A stretch of DNA of 64,000 nt. It comes from Pectobacterium aquaticum. Its GTDB lineage: Bacteria > Pseudomonadota > Gammaproteobacteria > Enterobacterales > Enterobacteriaceae. The translations under genes and the position numbers were made by a program. Below the pieces are notes generated by a model, which saw only the letters and a list, made by a program, of their open reading frames with translations, was not told the DNA's origin and searched no databases. Positions 7,756 to 15,328 of the stretch are shown one piece after another. The DNA lies in contig NZ_CP086253.1 in the NCBI RefSeq assembly GCF_003382565.3, forward strand, positions 248,001 to 312,000. The letters run 5' to 3'. The number at the start of each line of letters is the position of its first letter. Position 1 is the first letter of the stretch.

Positions 7756-8946
7756 ATGGAACGCAGAAATTTTCTGAAGCTGGCTGCTGGAAGTGCCGCC
7801 CTTGTGGCAACTGGGCGCGCGTTTGCCCAAACGGATAATGCGAATGGGGTTAGTTCCGCTTTTCAACCCCTGACGGTGCAGGGAACGGTGTTGCCGACGC
7901 GTGGCAGGGTTACAGGTACGGCATTACCACTCAATGCCGCTGCAACGAAGGATACCCGTTATCGGACACCTTTCCGCTTCGGTATGGGGGGCACACAGAT
8001 TGGCAATATTTTCGCCCCTATCAGTGATGAGCAGGCACACTCTACGCTACAAGCCGCGTGGGACGGCGGTGTTCGCTACTACGATACTTCACCTTTCTAC
8101 GGTCACGGCCTTTCCGAACATCGGCTCGGGAGGTTCCTGCGTGACAAGCCGCGCGATCAATATCTTGTTTCTACAAAAGTGGGACGTATTTTTCATCCCA
8201 GTCGAACGCCGTTGCCTGACTCGCTATGGGCGGACAAACTTAACTTTTCTTATAAATATGATTATACCGCTGCTGGTGCCCGACGCTCTGTTGAGGACAG
8301 CCTGCAACGGTTAGGGCTGTCCAGTATTGATATCGTCTACATCCACGATCTCAGCCCAGATAATACAGAATTGCCTACACCGTGGACGACCTCATTTGAG
8401 ATTGCGCGTAACGGTGCGATGGTTGAACTGGAAAAGATGCGTTCGGAAGGGCTCATCAAAGCTTGGGGTTTCGGTATCAACCGCGGTGATGCTGCGGTGA
8501 TGGCGGCTGAATTGGACAAGGGGCCAACACCGGATATTGTTTTACTTGCCTGCCAGTACAGTATTATCGACCATCAGGAAACACTGACTAAAACGTTTCC
8601 GGCTTTGGCGAAAAAAGGCATTACGGTGACGGTTGGTACGCCGCTTAACGACGGTTTTCTGGGGGGGAGAAATCGTTACCACTTCAGCAATGATCTTCCT
8701 CCTGGCGTAGTTGAGAAGCGGGCTCGTTTAGCCACTATCGCGGATCGGCACGGTATCGACATTCGTACTGCGGCGCTGCAATTTGCTGCTGCGCCACCTA
8801 TCGTATCGGCCATTATTCCTGGTGCTCGTGTTCCTGGGCAGGTCGAAGCCAATATCCAGTCGATGAAGGTGAGTATTCCCAAAGGCTTTTGGGATGAGCT
8901 CAGGGAACAGAAATTAATCACGGCCGATGCGCCGATACCCACCTGA
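7756..8946 (+). CDS. Aldo/keto reductase with Tat export signal
   Basis: A 396-residue NAD(P)H-dependent reductase-family protein. The N-terminus MERRNFLKLAAGSAALVATG is a twin-arginine signal ending near AFA. The fold's catalytic tetrad is visible: D110 and Y115 in YYDTSPFYGHG, K141 in VSTKVGR and H197 in IVYIHDLS. The conserved part is like the pyridoxal 4-dehydrogenase/D-threo-aldose 1-dehydrogenase branch. Export of a nicotinamide-dependent enzyme is odd, because the periplasm lacks free NADPH; the signal may instead be vestigial or the protein may use a bound cofactor. It is the second gene of the HxlR-linked cluster. Confidence 0.86.
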   Translation: MERRNFLKLAAGSAALVATGRAFAQTDNANGVSSAFQPLTVQGTVLPTRGRVTGTALPLNAAATKDTRYRTPFRFGMGGTQIGNIFAPISDEQAHSTLQAAWDGGVRYYDTSPFYGHGLSEHRLGRFLRDKPRDQYLVSTKVGRIFHPSRTPLPDSLWADKLNFSYKYDYTAAGARRSVEDSLQRLGLSSIDIVYIHDLSPDNTELPTPWTTSFEIARNGAMVELEKMRSEGLIKAWGFGINRGDAAVMAAELDKGPTPDIVLLACQYSIIDHQETLTKTFPALAKKGITVTVGTPLNDGFLGGRNRYHFSNDLPPGVVEKRARLATIADRHGIDIRTAALQFAAAPPIVSAIIPGARVPGQVEANIQSMKVSIPKGFWDELREQKLITADAPIPT

Positions 8947-9331
<385 letters not shown>

Positions 9332-10477
9332 ATGAAGATCCGCATCGCCAGCTATAATGTCGAGAACCTGTTCCACCGTAGCGCGATTCTCAACCTCCCT
9401 GATTCCCGGCAGATTGACACCTTGTTGCAGCAGGTCAGGCAGCTTCAGCATCTTCTTGAACAGCCTCAATATGACGATGCCCTGAAAGATCAGGTGTTCC
9501 GCCTTTCTATCGCACTGCGCCCTTATATTGATATCCGTACTGATGCCGGCACGCTAGGACGATGGAAAAAAGAGGACGCCGGCACTGGATTTAGGATCAA
9601 TAAAAGCTGCCGGGGTCGTGGCGATTGGATCGGTGAAATCATCTTTAAGGCGCAGGAGTTCAGCAGTCAACAGCGTAAGAATACGGGCAAGATTATCACC
9701 CTGCTTAACGCCGACATCCTGTGCGCGGTTGAGGTCGAAAACATGGATGTCCTGCGTGATTTCAACAATCAGGTGCTGGGGGACGATAAATTCAGCCAGT
9801 TCGTGATGATCGACAGCCCGAACGATCCGCGTGGTATTGATGTCGCCTGCCTGACGCGCTATCGGATTGCCCAGCTCCGCACGCATATTTTTGATGCCGG
9901 AAAGCGTTTTGATCCCGTATTTAGTCGTGACTGCCTCGAAGTCACGCTGGATGCCGGCCTCAAACAGCCGATTTATATTCTGTGTAACCATTTCAAAAGC
10001 CAGAGCGGTCAAACGGAAGAAGAGCGGCTGCGTGGGGCGGAGAAGCGTCGCGATCAGGCCGAACGCGTGGCGGAGATTGTTCAACAGACTTACGATCTCA
10101 AGAAGGACTACGTGGTCATTCTCGGCGATTTGAACGAGGATTCGTCAAACCCCTGGCACAGTTTGGCTCCGCTGTTTTCTCTGTCGGATTTACACCCGAT
10201 TATCGACCCTGAACGCCCGGAAAAAGAGCGCTACACCTACTATTTCGCTGGCGGAAAGAAAGGTGCTCGGTTAAACCAACTGGACTACATTTTCTTGTCT
10301 GCACCGCTGCATCAGGCGGTGGTGGAGTGGGGCGTCGAGCGTCGGGGGATTTATAATATCGACAAGATTGCCGCCAAAGAGGGCGCGGAACCCGTTACGC
10401 CGCTACCGGAAGTCACCTCATGGGACACGGCTGCGTCCGACCATGCCGCGCTCTGGGTGGAAGTGGATATTACCTGA
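9332..10477 (+). CDS. Endonuclease/exonuclease/phosphatase-family protein
   Basis: A 381-residue protein of the DNase I-like metal-dependent phosphodiesterase fold. Start at 9332 is set by AAGGAG 6 bases upstream. Family marks: IASYNVENLF at the N-terminus, EVENMDVL (metal-binding glutamate), LCNHFKSQSG, VILGDLNEDS (catalytic Asp/Asn) and SDHAALWVEVD (Asp-His) at the C-terminus. No signal peptide is seen, so it is probably cytoplasmic. The substrate (DNA, RNA or a phosphoester) cannot be read from the sequence. It stands alone, with an ASCH gene 66 bases on. Confidence 0.85.
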   Translation: MKIRIASYNVENLFHRSAILNLPDSRQIDTLLQQVRQLQHLLEQPQYDDALKDQVFRLSIALRPYIDIRTDAGTLGRWKKEDAGTGFRINKSCRGRGDWIGEIIFKAQEFSSQQRKNTGKIITLLNADILCAVEVENMDVLRDFNNQVLGDDKFSQFVMIDSPNDPRGIDVACLTRYRIAQLRTHIFDAGKRFDPVFSRDCLEVTLDAGLKQPIYILCNHFKSQSGQTEEERLRGAEKRRDQAERVAEIVQQTYDLKKDYVVILGDLNEDSSNPWHSLAPLFSLSDLHPIIDPERPEKERYTYYFAGGKKGARLNQLDYIFLSAPLHQAVVEWGVERRGIYNIDKIAAKEGAEPVTPLPEVTSWDTAASDHAALWVEVDIT

Positions 10478-10545
10478 TGGTCGCTTTAAGGCTATGATTG
10501 CGTAATAAAAGAGAGCAATCATAGCCGTATAAACCGAGGAAGATG

Positions 10546-10947
10546 ATGAGCAAACAAGGATTGGAAAACTACCCAGACGCGCTGCGCTGGTCGTTTGGCG
10601 ATAGCCCCGAGCTGGCGGATGAGCTGCTGCAACTGGTACTGGAAGGACATAAAACGGCAACCTGTAGCTCGTACCACGCATTCAAAAATGAGCAAACGCC
10701 GCAGGTCGGTGATTACAACATTGTGCTGGACGGTGCCGGACAGCCTTCCTGCGTGATTCGGACGCGCTCGTTAACGCTGGTGCGCTACTGCGACGTCACC
10801 GCTGAGATGGCAGCCAAAGAAGGCGAAGGCGACAAAAGCCTGGCTTTCTGGCGGCAAGTGCATCAGGAGTTTTTCGAACGAGAAGGCACCTTTGCCCCAG
10901 ATATGCTGCTGGTGTTTGAAGAGTTTGAGCTGGTTGAGGTGTTTTGA
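10546..10947 (+). CDS. ASCH-domain protein
   Basis: A 133-residue protein. Two ATGs overlap (10543 and 10546); I prefer 10546, since GAGG at 10536-10539 then has 6-base spacing. The sequence fits the ASCH fold (EGHKTATCSSYHAF, GDYNIVLDGAGQPSCVIRT, and the late DKSLAFWRQVHQEFFEREG). ASCH domains resemble PUA RNA-binding domains, and some members act on modified nucleosides or RNA; the role here is unknown. It is the last plain gene before the toxin-antitoxin islet. Confidence 0.85.
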   Translation: MSKQGLENYPDALRWSFGDSPELADELLQLVLEGHKTATCSSYHAFKNEQTPQVGDYNIVLDGAGQPSCVIRTRSLTLVRYCDVTAEMAAKEGEGDKSLAFWRQVHQEFFEREGTFAPDMLLVFEEFELVEVF

Positions 10948-11160
10948 TTCTGGGTTAGCCGCTGATAAAAAACCAGACAGTGTTTTTTAGTTGGAGTGGC
11001 TGAGTTTGGCAATCGGGTAGAGATATATTATATACACTCTTGTGCTAATCAGCTGCAGGTAATGCTATACGCAGTATATTCGGCAGGGACGTGGGAGCGA
11101 CGCGAGGCTAGATAGAATTCTGGTTTGCACTGTTGGGGGAAGGAAATCAACGGGCAGAAT

Positions 11161-11183
11161 TAATTAAAGCCGCAGTTGCGGCT
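11161..11183 (-). terminator. Terminator of the type III toxin gene
   Basis: Read on the minus strand, AGCCGCA and TGCGGCT (11168-11174 and 11177-11183) form a tight hairpin followed by TTAATTAATT. It starts right at the toxin stop codon. Confidence 0.65.
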
Positions 11184-11680
11184 CATTCGGTAGACGGTAC
11201 TGTTAATCCAAGCTCGGTATGATAGTTTATCAGGGTAGTAAAGCGGTAATCGCGGCGCAGTATGTTCGTATCATTTTTTCTGACGGCCTCAACATAACGA
11301 GCCACATATTTGGAAAACTGTTTGGTAATATGCGATTCTTTAGAAAGCAGGTCTTTCGCGGCTTTTTTACTTTTCAGAAGGAAGACTTCGGTGCTAACGT
11401 AAGACGGATCGGTTATTAGCATGGCTTTAGAGTAGTCCAGCCCCATTCCCCTGACGTCGTTCCTGCTTGTGTCGCGCTCAATGATGTGACAGTCATCATG
11501 GCGGATATGCGACCTGACCGGAATGGCGAAAGTTAGTCCATTCAGCTGTATCTGAACAATTCCATGGCCTCTGATTTTATCGCCACCGAGCCATGAATTT
11601 GATCTGGCGTCGAAATCGAGTGCTTCATGCACCACGGGATTATGCTGATAAAAAGTGTTATCTAGCTTTCTAAGTTCCAT
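11183..11680 (-). CDS. Type III toxin-antitoxin endoribonuclease toxin (TenpN/ToxN-like)
   Basis: A 165-residue protein resembling the ToxN/AbiQ/CptN/TenpN toxins, best fitting the TenpN group: MELRKLDNTFYQHNP at the start, LTFAIPVRSHIRHDDC at 49-64, GLDYSKAMLI at 80-89 and TTLINYHTELGL near the end. These toxins cut RNA and are held inactive by an RNA antitoxin made of tandem repeats. I chose the ATG at 11680 because the family begins there; the longer reading adds 12 residues across the terminator. Upstream lie a terminator and two 50-bp repeats, exactly the type III layout. It probably acts in phage defence or plasmid-like maintenance (family knowledge). Confidence 0.8.
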   Translation of the reverse strand: MELRKLDNTFYQHNPVVHEALDFDARSNSWLGGDKIRGHGIVQIQLNGLTFAIPVRSHIRHDDCHIIERDTSRNDVRGMGLDYSKAMLITDPSYVSTEVFLLKSKKAAKDLLSKESHITKQFSKYVARYVEAVRKNDTNILRRDYRFTTLINYHTELGLTVPSTE

Positions 11681-11700
11681 AAGTATCCGATTTTCGATAC

Positions 11701-11731
11701 AAAAAAACCCTGACAAATAGACAGGGTTTTT
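11701..11731 (-). terminator. Internal terminator between antitoxin RNA and toxin gene
   Basis: Arms 11703-11712 and 11722-11731 (AAAAACCCTG/CAGGGTTTTT) around a 9-base loop, with a run of T on the minus strand. In type III systems a leaky terminator at this place sets the excess of antitoxin RNA over toxin mRNA. Confidence 0.8.
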
Positions 11732-11745
11732 AGGGTAGTTATCTT

Positions 11746-11845
11746 ACAAGGAATTTGGGTTTTTACCGTGGGGATGTTCCTACCGCCACAAACAAACAAG
11801 GAATTTGGGTTTTTACCGTGGGGATATTCCTACCGCCACAACTAA
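11746..11845 (-). ncRNA. Type III antitoxin RNA: two tandem 50-bp repeats
   Basis: Two head-to-tail copies, 11746-11795 and 11796-11845, differ at only a few bases. In each, two helices interleave: in copy 1, 11786-11789 pairs with 11768-11771 (GTGG/CCAC) and 11777-11781 pairs with 11749-11753 (AGGAA/TTCCT), which gives an H-type pseudoknot as in ToxI and CptI RNAs. The repeats lie between a promoter and the terminator ahead of the toxin gene. Only two units is at the low end of the range for the class. Mature RNA ends cannot be set by eye. Confidence 0.78.
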
Positions 11846-11856
11846 ACTACGACTTA

Positions 11857-11885
11857 ATCATGACACAAATAGGACAAGAATGCAA
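11857..11885 (-). promoter_or_regulatory. Candidate promoter of the type III antitoxin RNA
   Basis: On the minus strand TTGCAT (11880-11885) and CATGAT (11857-11862) are 17 bases apart. The start would fall a few bases before the first repeat. The hexamers are only moderate matches to the sigma70 consensus. Confidence 0.5.
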
Positions 11886-11897
11886 CACCAGTCAGCC

Positions 11898-12077
11898 TTA
11901 GGATTCATCTTTAGGATGTTTGCGCTGTCGGCGTTTGATCTCACCTTGCATGGCAGAAACGATAAATTGCCCTGTGCTTTCATCTGGCTCTTTTACTTTT
12001 TCCATTGCTTCAGCAATATCATGCGGAACTCTCGCCTCAAGCTTTCTTGATTTTGCATTTACTGCTTTCGTTGCCAT
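11898..12077 (-). CDS. YlcI/YnfO-family small protein
   Basis: A 59-residue protein; the ATG at 12077 has AGGAA a few bases upstream and begins MATKAVNAKSRKLEARVPHD, the family's usual start. The body (MEKVKEPDESTGQFIVSAMQGEIKRRQ) matches the YlcI/YnfO (DUF3950) pattern seen in enterobacterial prophages, and it looks like a short ribbon-helix-helix DNA binder. It lies just upstream of the antitoxin promoter on the same strand. It may be a regulator carried with the islet; no target is known to me. Confidence 0.8.
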   Translation of the reverse strand: MATKAVNAKSRKLEARVPHDIAEAMEKVKEPDESTGQFIVSAMQGEIKRRQRKHPKDES

Positions 12078-12137
12078 GACTATTCCTAATGCTGATTGGT
12101 GCCAGACAGTATACACAATAAAGCACAAAAAATAGCG

Positions 12138-12166
12138 TTGACGTGGCTGACACTTAATTTTATAGT
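12138..12166 (+). promoter_or_regulatory. Strong sigma70 promoter with overlapping direct repeats
   Basis: TTGACG (12138-12143) and TATAGT (12161-12166) are 17 bases apart. The sequence GTGGCTGACAC occurs twice, at 12143-12153 and 12165-12175, so one copy starts on the -35 and the other on the -10. This suggests repressor sites. The promoter would read the Icd-like gene at 12266. Confidence 0.65.
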
Positions 12167-12265
12167 GGCTGACACCTTGAGTGATTCAAGGTTAAAAATA
12201 GCGAAGCCCGCAGGTGCTACCAACACCTACGAGCCTCTAACCACAATGTTATTGGAGCTAACACT

Positions 12266-12454
12266 ATGGCTGATATCCAGTCTACCCAAACTCACCCCGA
12301 ATTTCAGTATCGCTTTCTTGCTTTGGGAACATCTTCCCAACGTGTTGTGCATATTATCGCTACCACAGAACGTCAGGCGCGGGAACATTCCCCTGATGGT
12401 CATGTCATGGTCTTCGCAGGTCGCCTGCCTGTTCAGGAGGTGCGCCATGTTTGA
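12266..12454 (+). CDS. Icd-like host cell-division inhibitor family protein
   Basis: A 62-residue protein with the sequence style of P4-satellite-type Icd-like proteins: a STQTHPEFQYRFLALG start, then IIATTERQAREHSPDGHVMVFAGRLPVQEVRHV at the C-terminus. The family name rests on P4, where the homologue is thought to interfere with host division; function here is unproven. GGAG lies upstream, and its 3' end overlaps the next small gene by 8 bases, so the two are probably translated together. It suggests a remnant of a P4-like satellite or island. Confidence 0.68.
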   Translation: MADIQSTQTHPEFQYRFLALGTSSQRVVHIIATTERQAREHSPDGHVMVFAGRLPVQEVRHV

Positions 12455-12620
12455 TAACACGCCGTTAGAGCCAGAAGAAGCGCTCGATCAGTGTCGTGCG
12501 CTGGCTTACGCCATTGTTGAATTGAACAACCCAGAGTCGAAAGAGATTTTAACGTTCGTGTTGGCAGAGCGATTAGACAATCTGCACCGACTCTTTCATG
12601 CGCCGGAAGTTGATCAATAA
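12447..12620 (+). CDS. Small protein coupled to the Icd-like gene, unknown function
   Basis: A 57-residue acidic protein (MFDNTPLEPEEALDQCRALAYAIVELNN...). AGGAGG sits 6 bases before its ATG, inside the end of the Icd-like gene. It looks mostly helical, with no membrane segment. I recall similar small proteins next to Icd-like genes in enterobacterial islands, but I cannot name a family or role. Confidence 0.7.
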   Translation: MFDNTPLEPEEALDQCRALAYAIVELNNPESKEILTFVLAERLDNLHRLFHAPEVDQ

Positions 12621-12626
12621 GAAGGG

Positions 12627-12731
12627 ATGAGTCATTAACAACCGATTCCCCATCTCACAGACGCCAATGCTCATCGCGTCCACGCTAAGGCCGTTGTTAC
12701 CTTAATCAACGGCAAAGAAAAAGGCGCTTAA
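12627..12731 (+). pseudogene. Small ORF broken by an early TAA
   Basis: ATG AGT CAT TAA CAA CCG ... reads in one frame from 12627 to a TAA at 12729-12731, giving 34 codons interrupted only at codon 4. A single base change CAA to TAA would explain it. AAGGG precedes the ATG by 1-2 bases. The remaining text (QPIPHLTDANAHRVHAKAVV) looks like a real short protein. Its end overlaps the fis terminator hairpin. Confidence 0.4.
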
Positions 12732-12756
12732 CCAGAAAGGTAAAGCGCCTTTTTTC
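12718..12756. terminator. Bidirectional terminator between the islet and fis
   Basis: AAAAAGGCGCTT (12718-12729) pairs with AAGCGCCTTTTT (12743-12754). T runs occur on both strands, so it can serve the minus-strand fis gene and the plus-strand islet genes. Confidence 0.88.
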
Positions 12757-12776
12757 AAATGCTTAACTGATTAGCA

Positions 12777-13073
12777 TCAGTTCATGCCGTATTTTTTCAA
12801 TTTCTTACGCAGAGTACCGCGGTTGATGCCCATCATCAGGGCGGCGCGGGTTTGGTTACCGCGGGTGTATTGCATCACCATGTCCAACAGTGGCTGTTCA
12901 ACTTCAGCCAGTACCAGCTCATACAGGTCACTTACATCCTGACCGTTCAATTGAGCAAAATAGTTCTTCAGTGCCTGTTTAACCGAGTCGCGCAGGGGTT
13001 TTTGGGTTACCTGAGCCTGAGAGTTTACAGTGGAAACGGTCAGTACGTCAGAATTCACGCGTTGTTCGAACAT
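12777..13073 (-). CDS. fis: DNA-binding protein Fis
   Basis: A 98-residue nucleoid protein that bends DNA and controls rRNA, tRNA and many growth-phase genes and assists site-specific inversion. The whole protein matches the E. coli Fis sequence as I know it, including the N-terminal beta-hairpin arm ([20 protein letters not shown]) and the C-terminal helix-turn-helix ([24 protein letters not shown]). It is the second gene of the dusB-fis operon, 23 bases after dusB, as in other Enterobacterales. Confidence 0.98.
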
Positions 13074-13096
13074 AGTTCTGTCAGCTCTTTTTCTGT

Positions 13097-14062
13097 TTAC
13101 GCAAGATTTTCAAAATATGCCTTCAACGCCTCCAGCTGCTCGCTGGCATCCTCAATGGCGTTGAATGTGCGCCTAAACTGGTCGTTTGGGGCATGCTCCT
13201 GGAGATACCAGGATACGTGCTTACGAGCGATACGAAATCCCTTGCCTGGACCATAAAAGTCGTGCAATTCCCGTATGTGCTCGATCAACAAGCGCTTAAC
13301 CTCTGCCAACGGCATTGGTGCCAGCAACTCCCCTGTGTCCAGATAATGCTGGATTTCCCGAAAGATCCAGGGTCTTCCCTGAGCGGCTCGTCCTATCATC
13401 AGGGCGTCAGCCCCAGTGTAGTCAAGAACCGCTCTGGCTTTATGCGGGTCTGTAATGTCGCCATTCGCAATGATAGGAATGGAAACGGCCTGCTTAACTG
13501 CCCGAATGCTGTCGTATTCGGCGAAACCATTGAACAGGCACGCACGCGTGCGTCCGTGAATGGTTAACGCCTGAATGCCACAGTCTTCAGCCAGTTTGGC
13601 AATTTCTACACAGTTGCGGTGCTCTGGTGCCCAACCGGTACGGATCTTCAGTGTTACCGGTACGTCTACCGCTTTCACTACCGAAGAGAGGATCTGTTTG
13701 ACCAAATCCGGATACTGCAACAACGCAGATCCTGCCATCTTGCGGTTAACCTTCTTCGCCGGGCAGCCCATATTGATGTCAATGATCTGCGCGCCGGAAT
13801 CAGCGTTAATTCTCGCTGCCGCCGCCATCTCATCGGGGTCACAACCGGCGATTTGCACGGCTCTGATACCCGGTTCATCGCTATGAACCATTCGCAAACG
13901 CGACTTGTCTGAACGCCACACTTCCGGGTTGGAAGAAAGCATTTCAGACACGGTCATTCCAGCGCCCATCGCATGACAGAGTGCTCTAAATGGGCGATCG
14001 CTAATACCAGCCATTGGGGCTGCTATCAAGCGATTACTAAGCTGAAATTGTCCAATGTGCAT
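13097..14062 (-). CDS. dusB: tRNA-dihydrouridine synthase B
   Basis: FMN enzyme that reduces uridine to dihydrouridine in tRNA. At 321 residues from the ATG at 14062 it matches the E. coli length; the longer ORF start at 14092 is not supported by homologues. It has the [13 protein letters not shown] start of the TIM barrel, the catalytic C100 in [14 protein letters not shown] and the HGRTR and [12 protein letters not shown] segments that bind flavin and tRNA. In E. coli the dusB reading is important for fis expression; the arrangement here is the same. Confidence 0.95.
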
Positions 14063-14092
14063 AGACAAAAATTGACCATACTGTGCCTGCAA

Positions 14093-14144
14093 GGGCGCGT
14101 ATATTACGCATTTTTTACGTCAGATGAAAGGCCAAACTTTGACC
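14093..14144 (-). promoter_or_regulatory. dusB-fis promoter with Fis site
   Basis: On the minus strand TTTCAT (14124-14129) and TAATAT (14101-14106) are 17 bases apart, followed by the GC-rich discriminator ACGCGCCC that makes fis stringently controlled. A 15-bp Fis site (GGTCAAAGTTTGGCC, 14130-14144) meets all six key positions of the consensus with an AT centre and touches the -35, fitting autorepression as in E. coli. Confidence 0.78.
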
Positions 14145-14419
14145 AATTTACGGCTATCGATCAATGAAAATGCACTTCGTGAGGATGTGTAAAAATATTA
14201 TCCATATTTAACATGTAGTTATGTTTTTATGTCGATTTTTTGCTCTGGGAAATATTCATCTGTTTACAGAATTTTATCTGCAAGCGCGGCCATTTTTAGT
14301 GGAGATACAGCAGGCTATCAATGCTTTATCAGTGAAATGCGTTGGTTAATGTGGCAAAAAAGGGTACTGATTTACCTGAGGCTGGCCGACAGACCGTCTG
14401 ACCAGCCTTGTGAAGTGGC
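14145..14419. other. Region between the fis promoter and carbonic anhydrase
   Basis: AT-rich DNA with no gene I can support. At its end, 14379-14408 holds a nested inverted repeat (AGGCTGG/CCAGCCT around CAGAC/GTCTG) just after the carbonic anhydrase stop. It may be a transcript end structure, though it lacks a T run. Confidence 0.5.
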
Positions 14420-15154
14420 TTAATGGATGATGATTCGGCCATTAAGCGGCTGTGTAGGGCGGTTATTGGCGTGATGCATGACCGAGCGGAACTGGTTTAT
14501 TTGTTCAGCAGAGGCGGTGACAGGGTGATCCAACACGAGCCAGCGAATGCCTTCTGAGCAAGGTGGCGTGGTGAGCGACCCACTAAACCGATAGTAGTTT
14601 AATGACGTCGGCAATAGGCTCTGAATCGCGATTGGTGTGCGCACGTCCTCTGCCTGATTAACCTGAGCCGGAATCTGCTGCCATGTCGTGGCTAGCGGCA
14701 GATTGGCTTCTCCTTCCTGAAACATCAGCGCGATAACGGTGAGCGCGCCAGTTGCATCTTTATAGACAAAATGGCCTTCCAGCGGAAACTGCTTACCATC
14801 GATTTCATTTTCACTCGGTGCGTGAAAGTGAAACTGCTGCAAGGTGAATGTCTCGTTATCCAAAACCAGCGTATTCCCCGGGCTGACGTTAACCTGAACG
14901 GTATGCCCGTTGTTGATAATTTGCTGTGTCCCAGACTGGAACGCTAACTGTAAAGGGGCGTGTTGGGCGTCCAGAGCCTGGCGGATATTGATGGGAGATT
15001 GGTTTTTACCGGTTTCACATAGCGAGAAGTCTGGAGACAGCTTTCCCCAGTGTGCCGGATCGCCGTTGCCTTCGTAGCCCCAGTGCACCGGATCGGCTGC
15101 CAAGGCGGAAGAGCAGGCAGATAGCATCAATACGATAGAGAGTTTACCTTTCAT
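14420..15154 (-). CDS. cah: Periplasmic alpha-carbonic anhydrase
   Basis: Zinc enzyme that interconverts CO2 and bicarbonate in the periplasm. The 244-residue protein has a signal peptide ending ALAA before DPVHWGYEG. The three zinc histidines are H109 and H111 (QQFHFHAPSEN) and H128 (LEGHFVYK); the alpha-class marks SPINIR and YRFSGSLTTPPCSEG are present. C46 and C199 are placed for the usual disulfide. It stands alone between fis and prmA. All key residues are intact, so I expect activity. Confidence 0.93.
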   Translation of the reverse strand: MKGKLSIVLMLSACSSALAADPVHWGYEGNGDPAHWGKLSPDFSLCETGKNQSPINIRQALDAQHAPLQLAFQSGTQQIINNGHTVQVNVSPGNTLVLDNETFTLQQFHFHAPSENEIDGKQFPLEGHFVYKDATGALTVIALMFQEGEANLPLATTWQQIPAQVNQAEDVRTPIAIQSLLPTSLNYYRFSGSLTTPPCSEGIRWLVLDHPVTASAEQINQFRSVMHHANNRPTQPLNGRIIIH

Positions 15155-15282
15155 TTTTCATCCCTTGAAAATAACGATATGGCATCGTTGAGCGCTGGGC
15201 GCAGGTGCGTCCAGTCGCTTACCGAGCGGAATAATACGCCTGTTTATGGGGATCAATCGTGAGATATAGCAAGAAGAAAGGT

Positions 15283-15307
15283 GCCCACCGTTGCACATAC
15301 GGTGGGC
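15283..15307 (-). terminator. Terminator after prmA
   Basis: GCCCACCG (15283-15290) pairs with CGGTGGGC (15300-15307), with a moderately T-rich stretch next on the minus strand. It lies 22 bases after the prmA stop. Confidence 0.7.
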
Positions 15308-15328
15308 GGGACTCGCGGGATAATGTTA

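Noticed and set aside
11746..11845. Two near-identical 50-bp units as a CRISPR array
   Set aside because: The units touch each other with no spacer, are not palindromic in CRISPR fashion, and there are no cas genes; the type III antitoxin explanation fits all details.
12143..12175. GTGGCTGACAC direct repeat as an attachment site
   Set aside because: Both copies are 22 bases apart inside one promoter, not at the ends of the islet, so operator is the better reading.
12096..12446. Upstream extension of the small ORF at 12447, giving a 174-residue protein
   Set aside because: The extension overlaps the promoter and all of the Icd-like gene in another frame; the strong AGGAGG before 12447 fixes the real start.
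14229..14423. 64-codon ORF before carbonic anhydrase
   Set aside because: AT-rich spacer text, cysteine- and tryptophan-rich without pattern, overlapping the end of the carbonic anhydrase gene.
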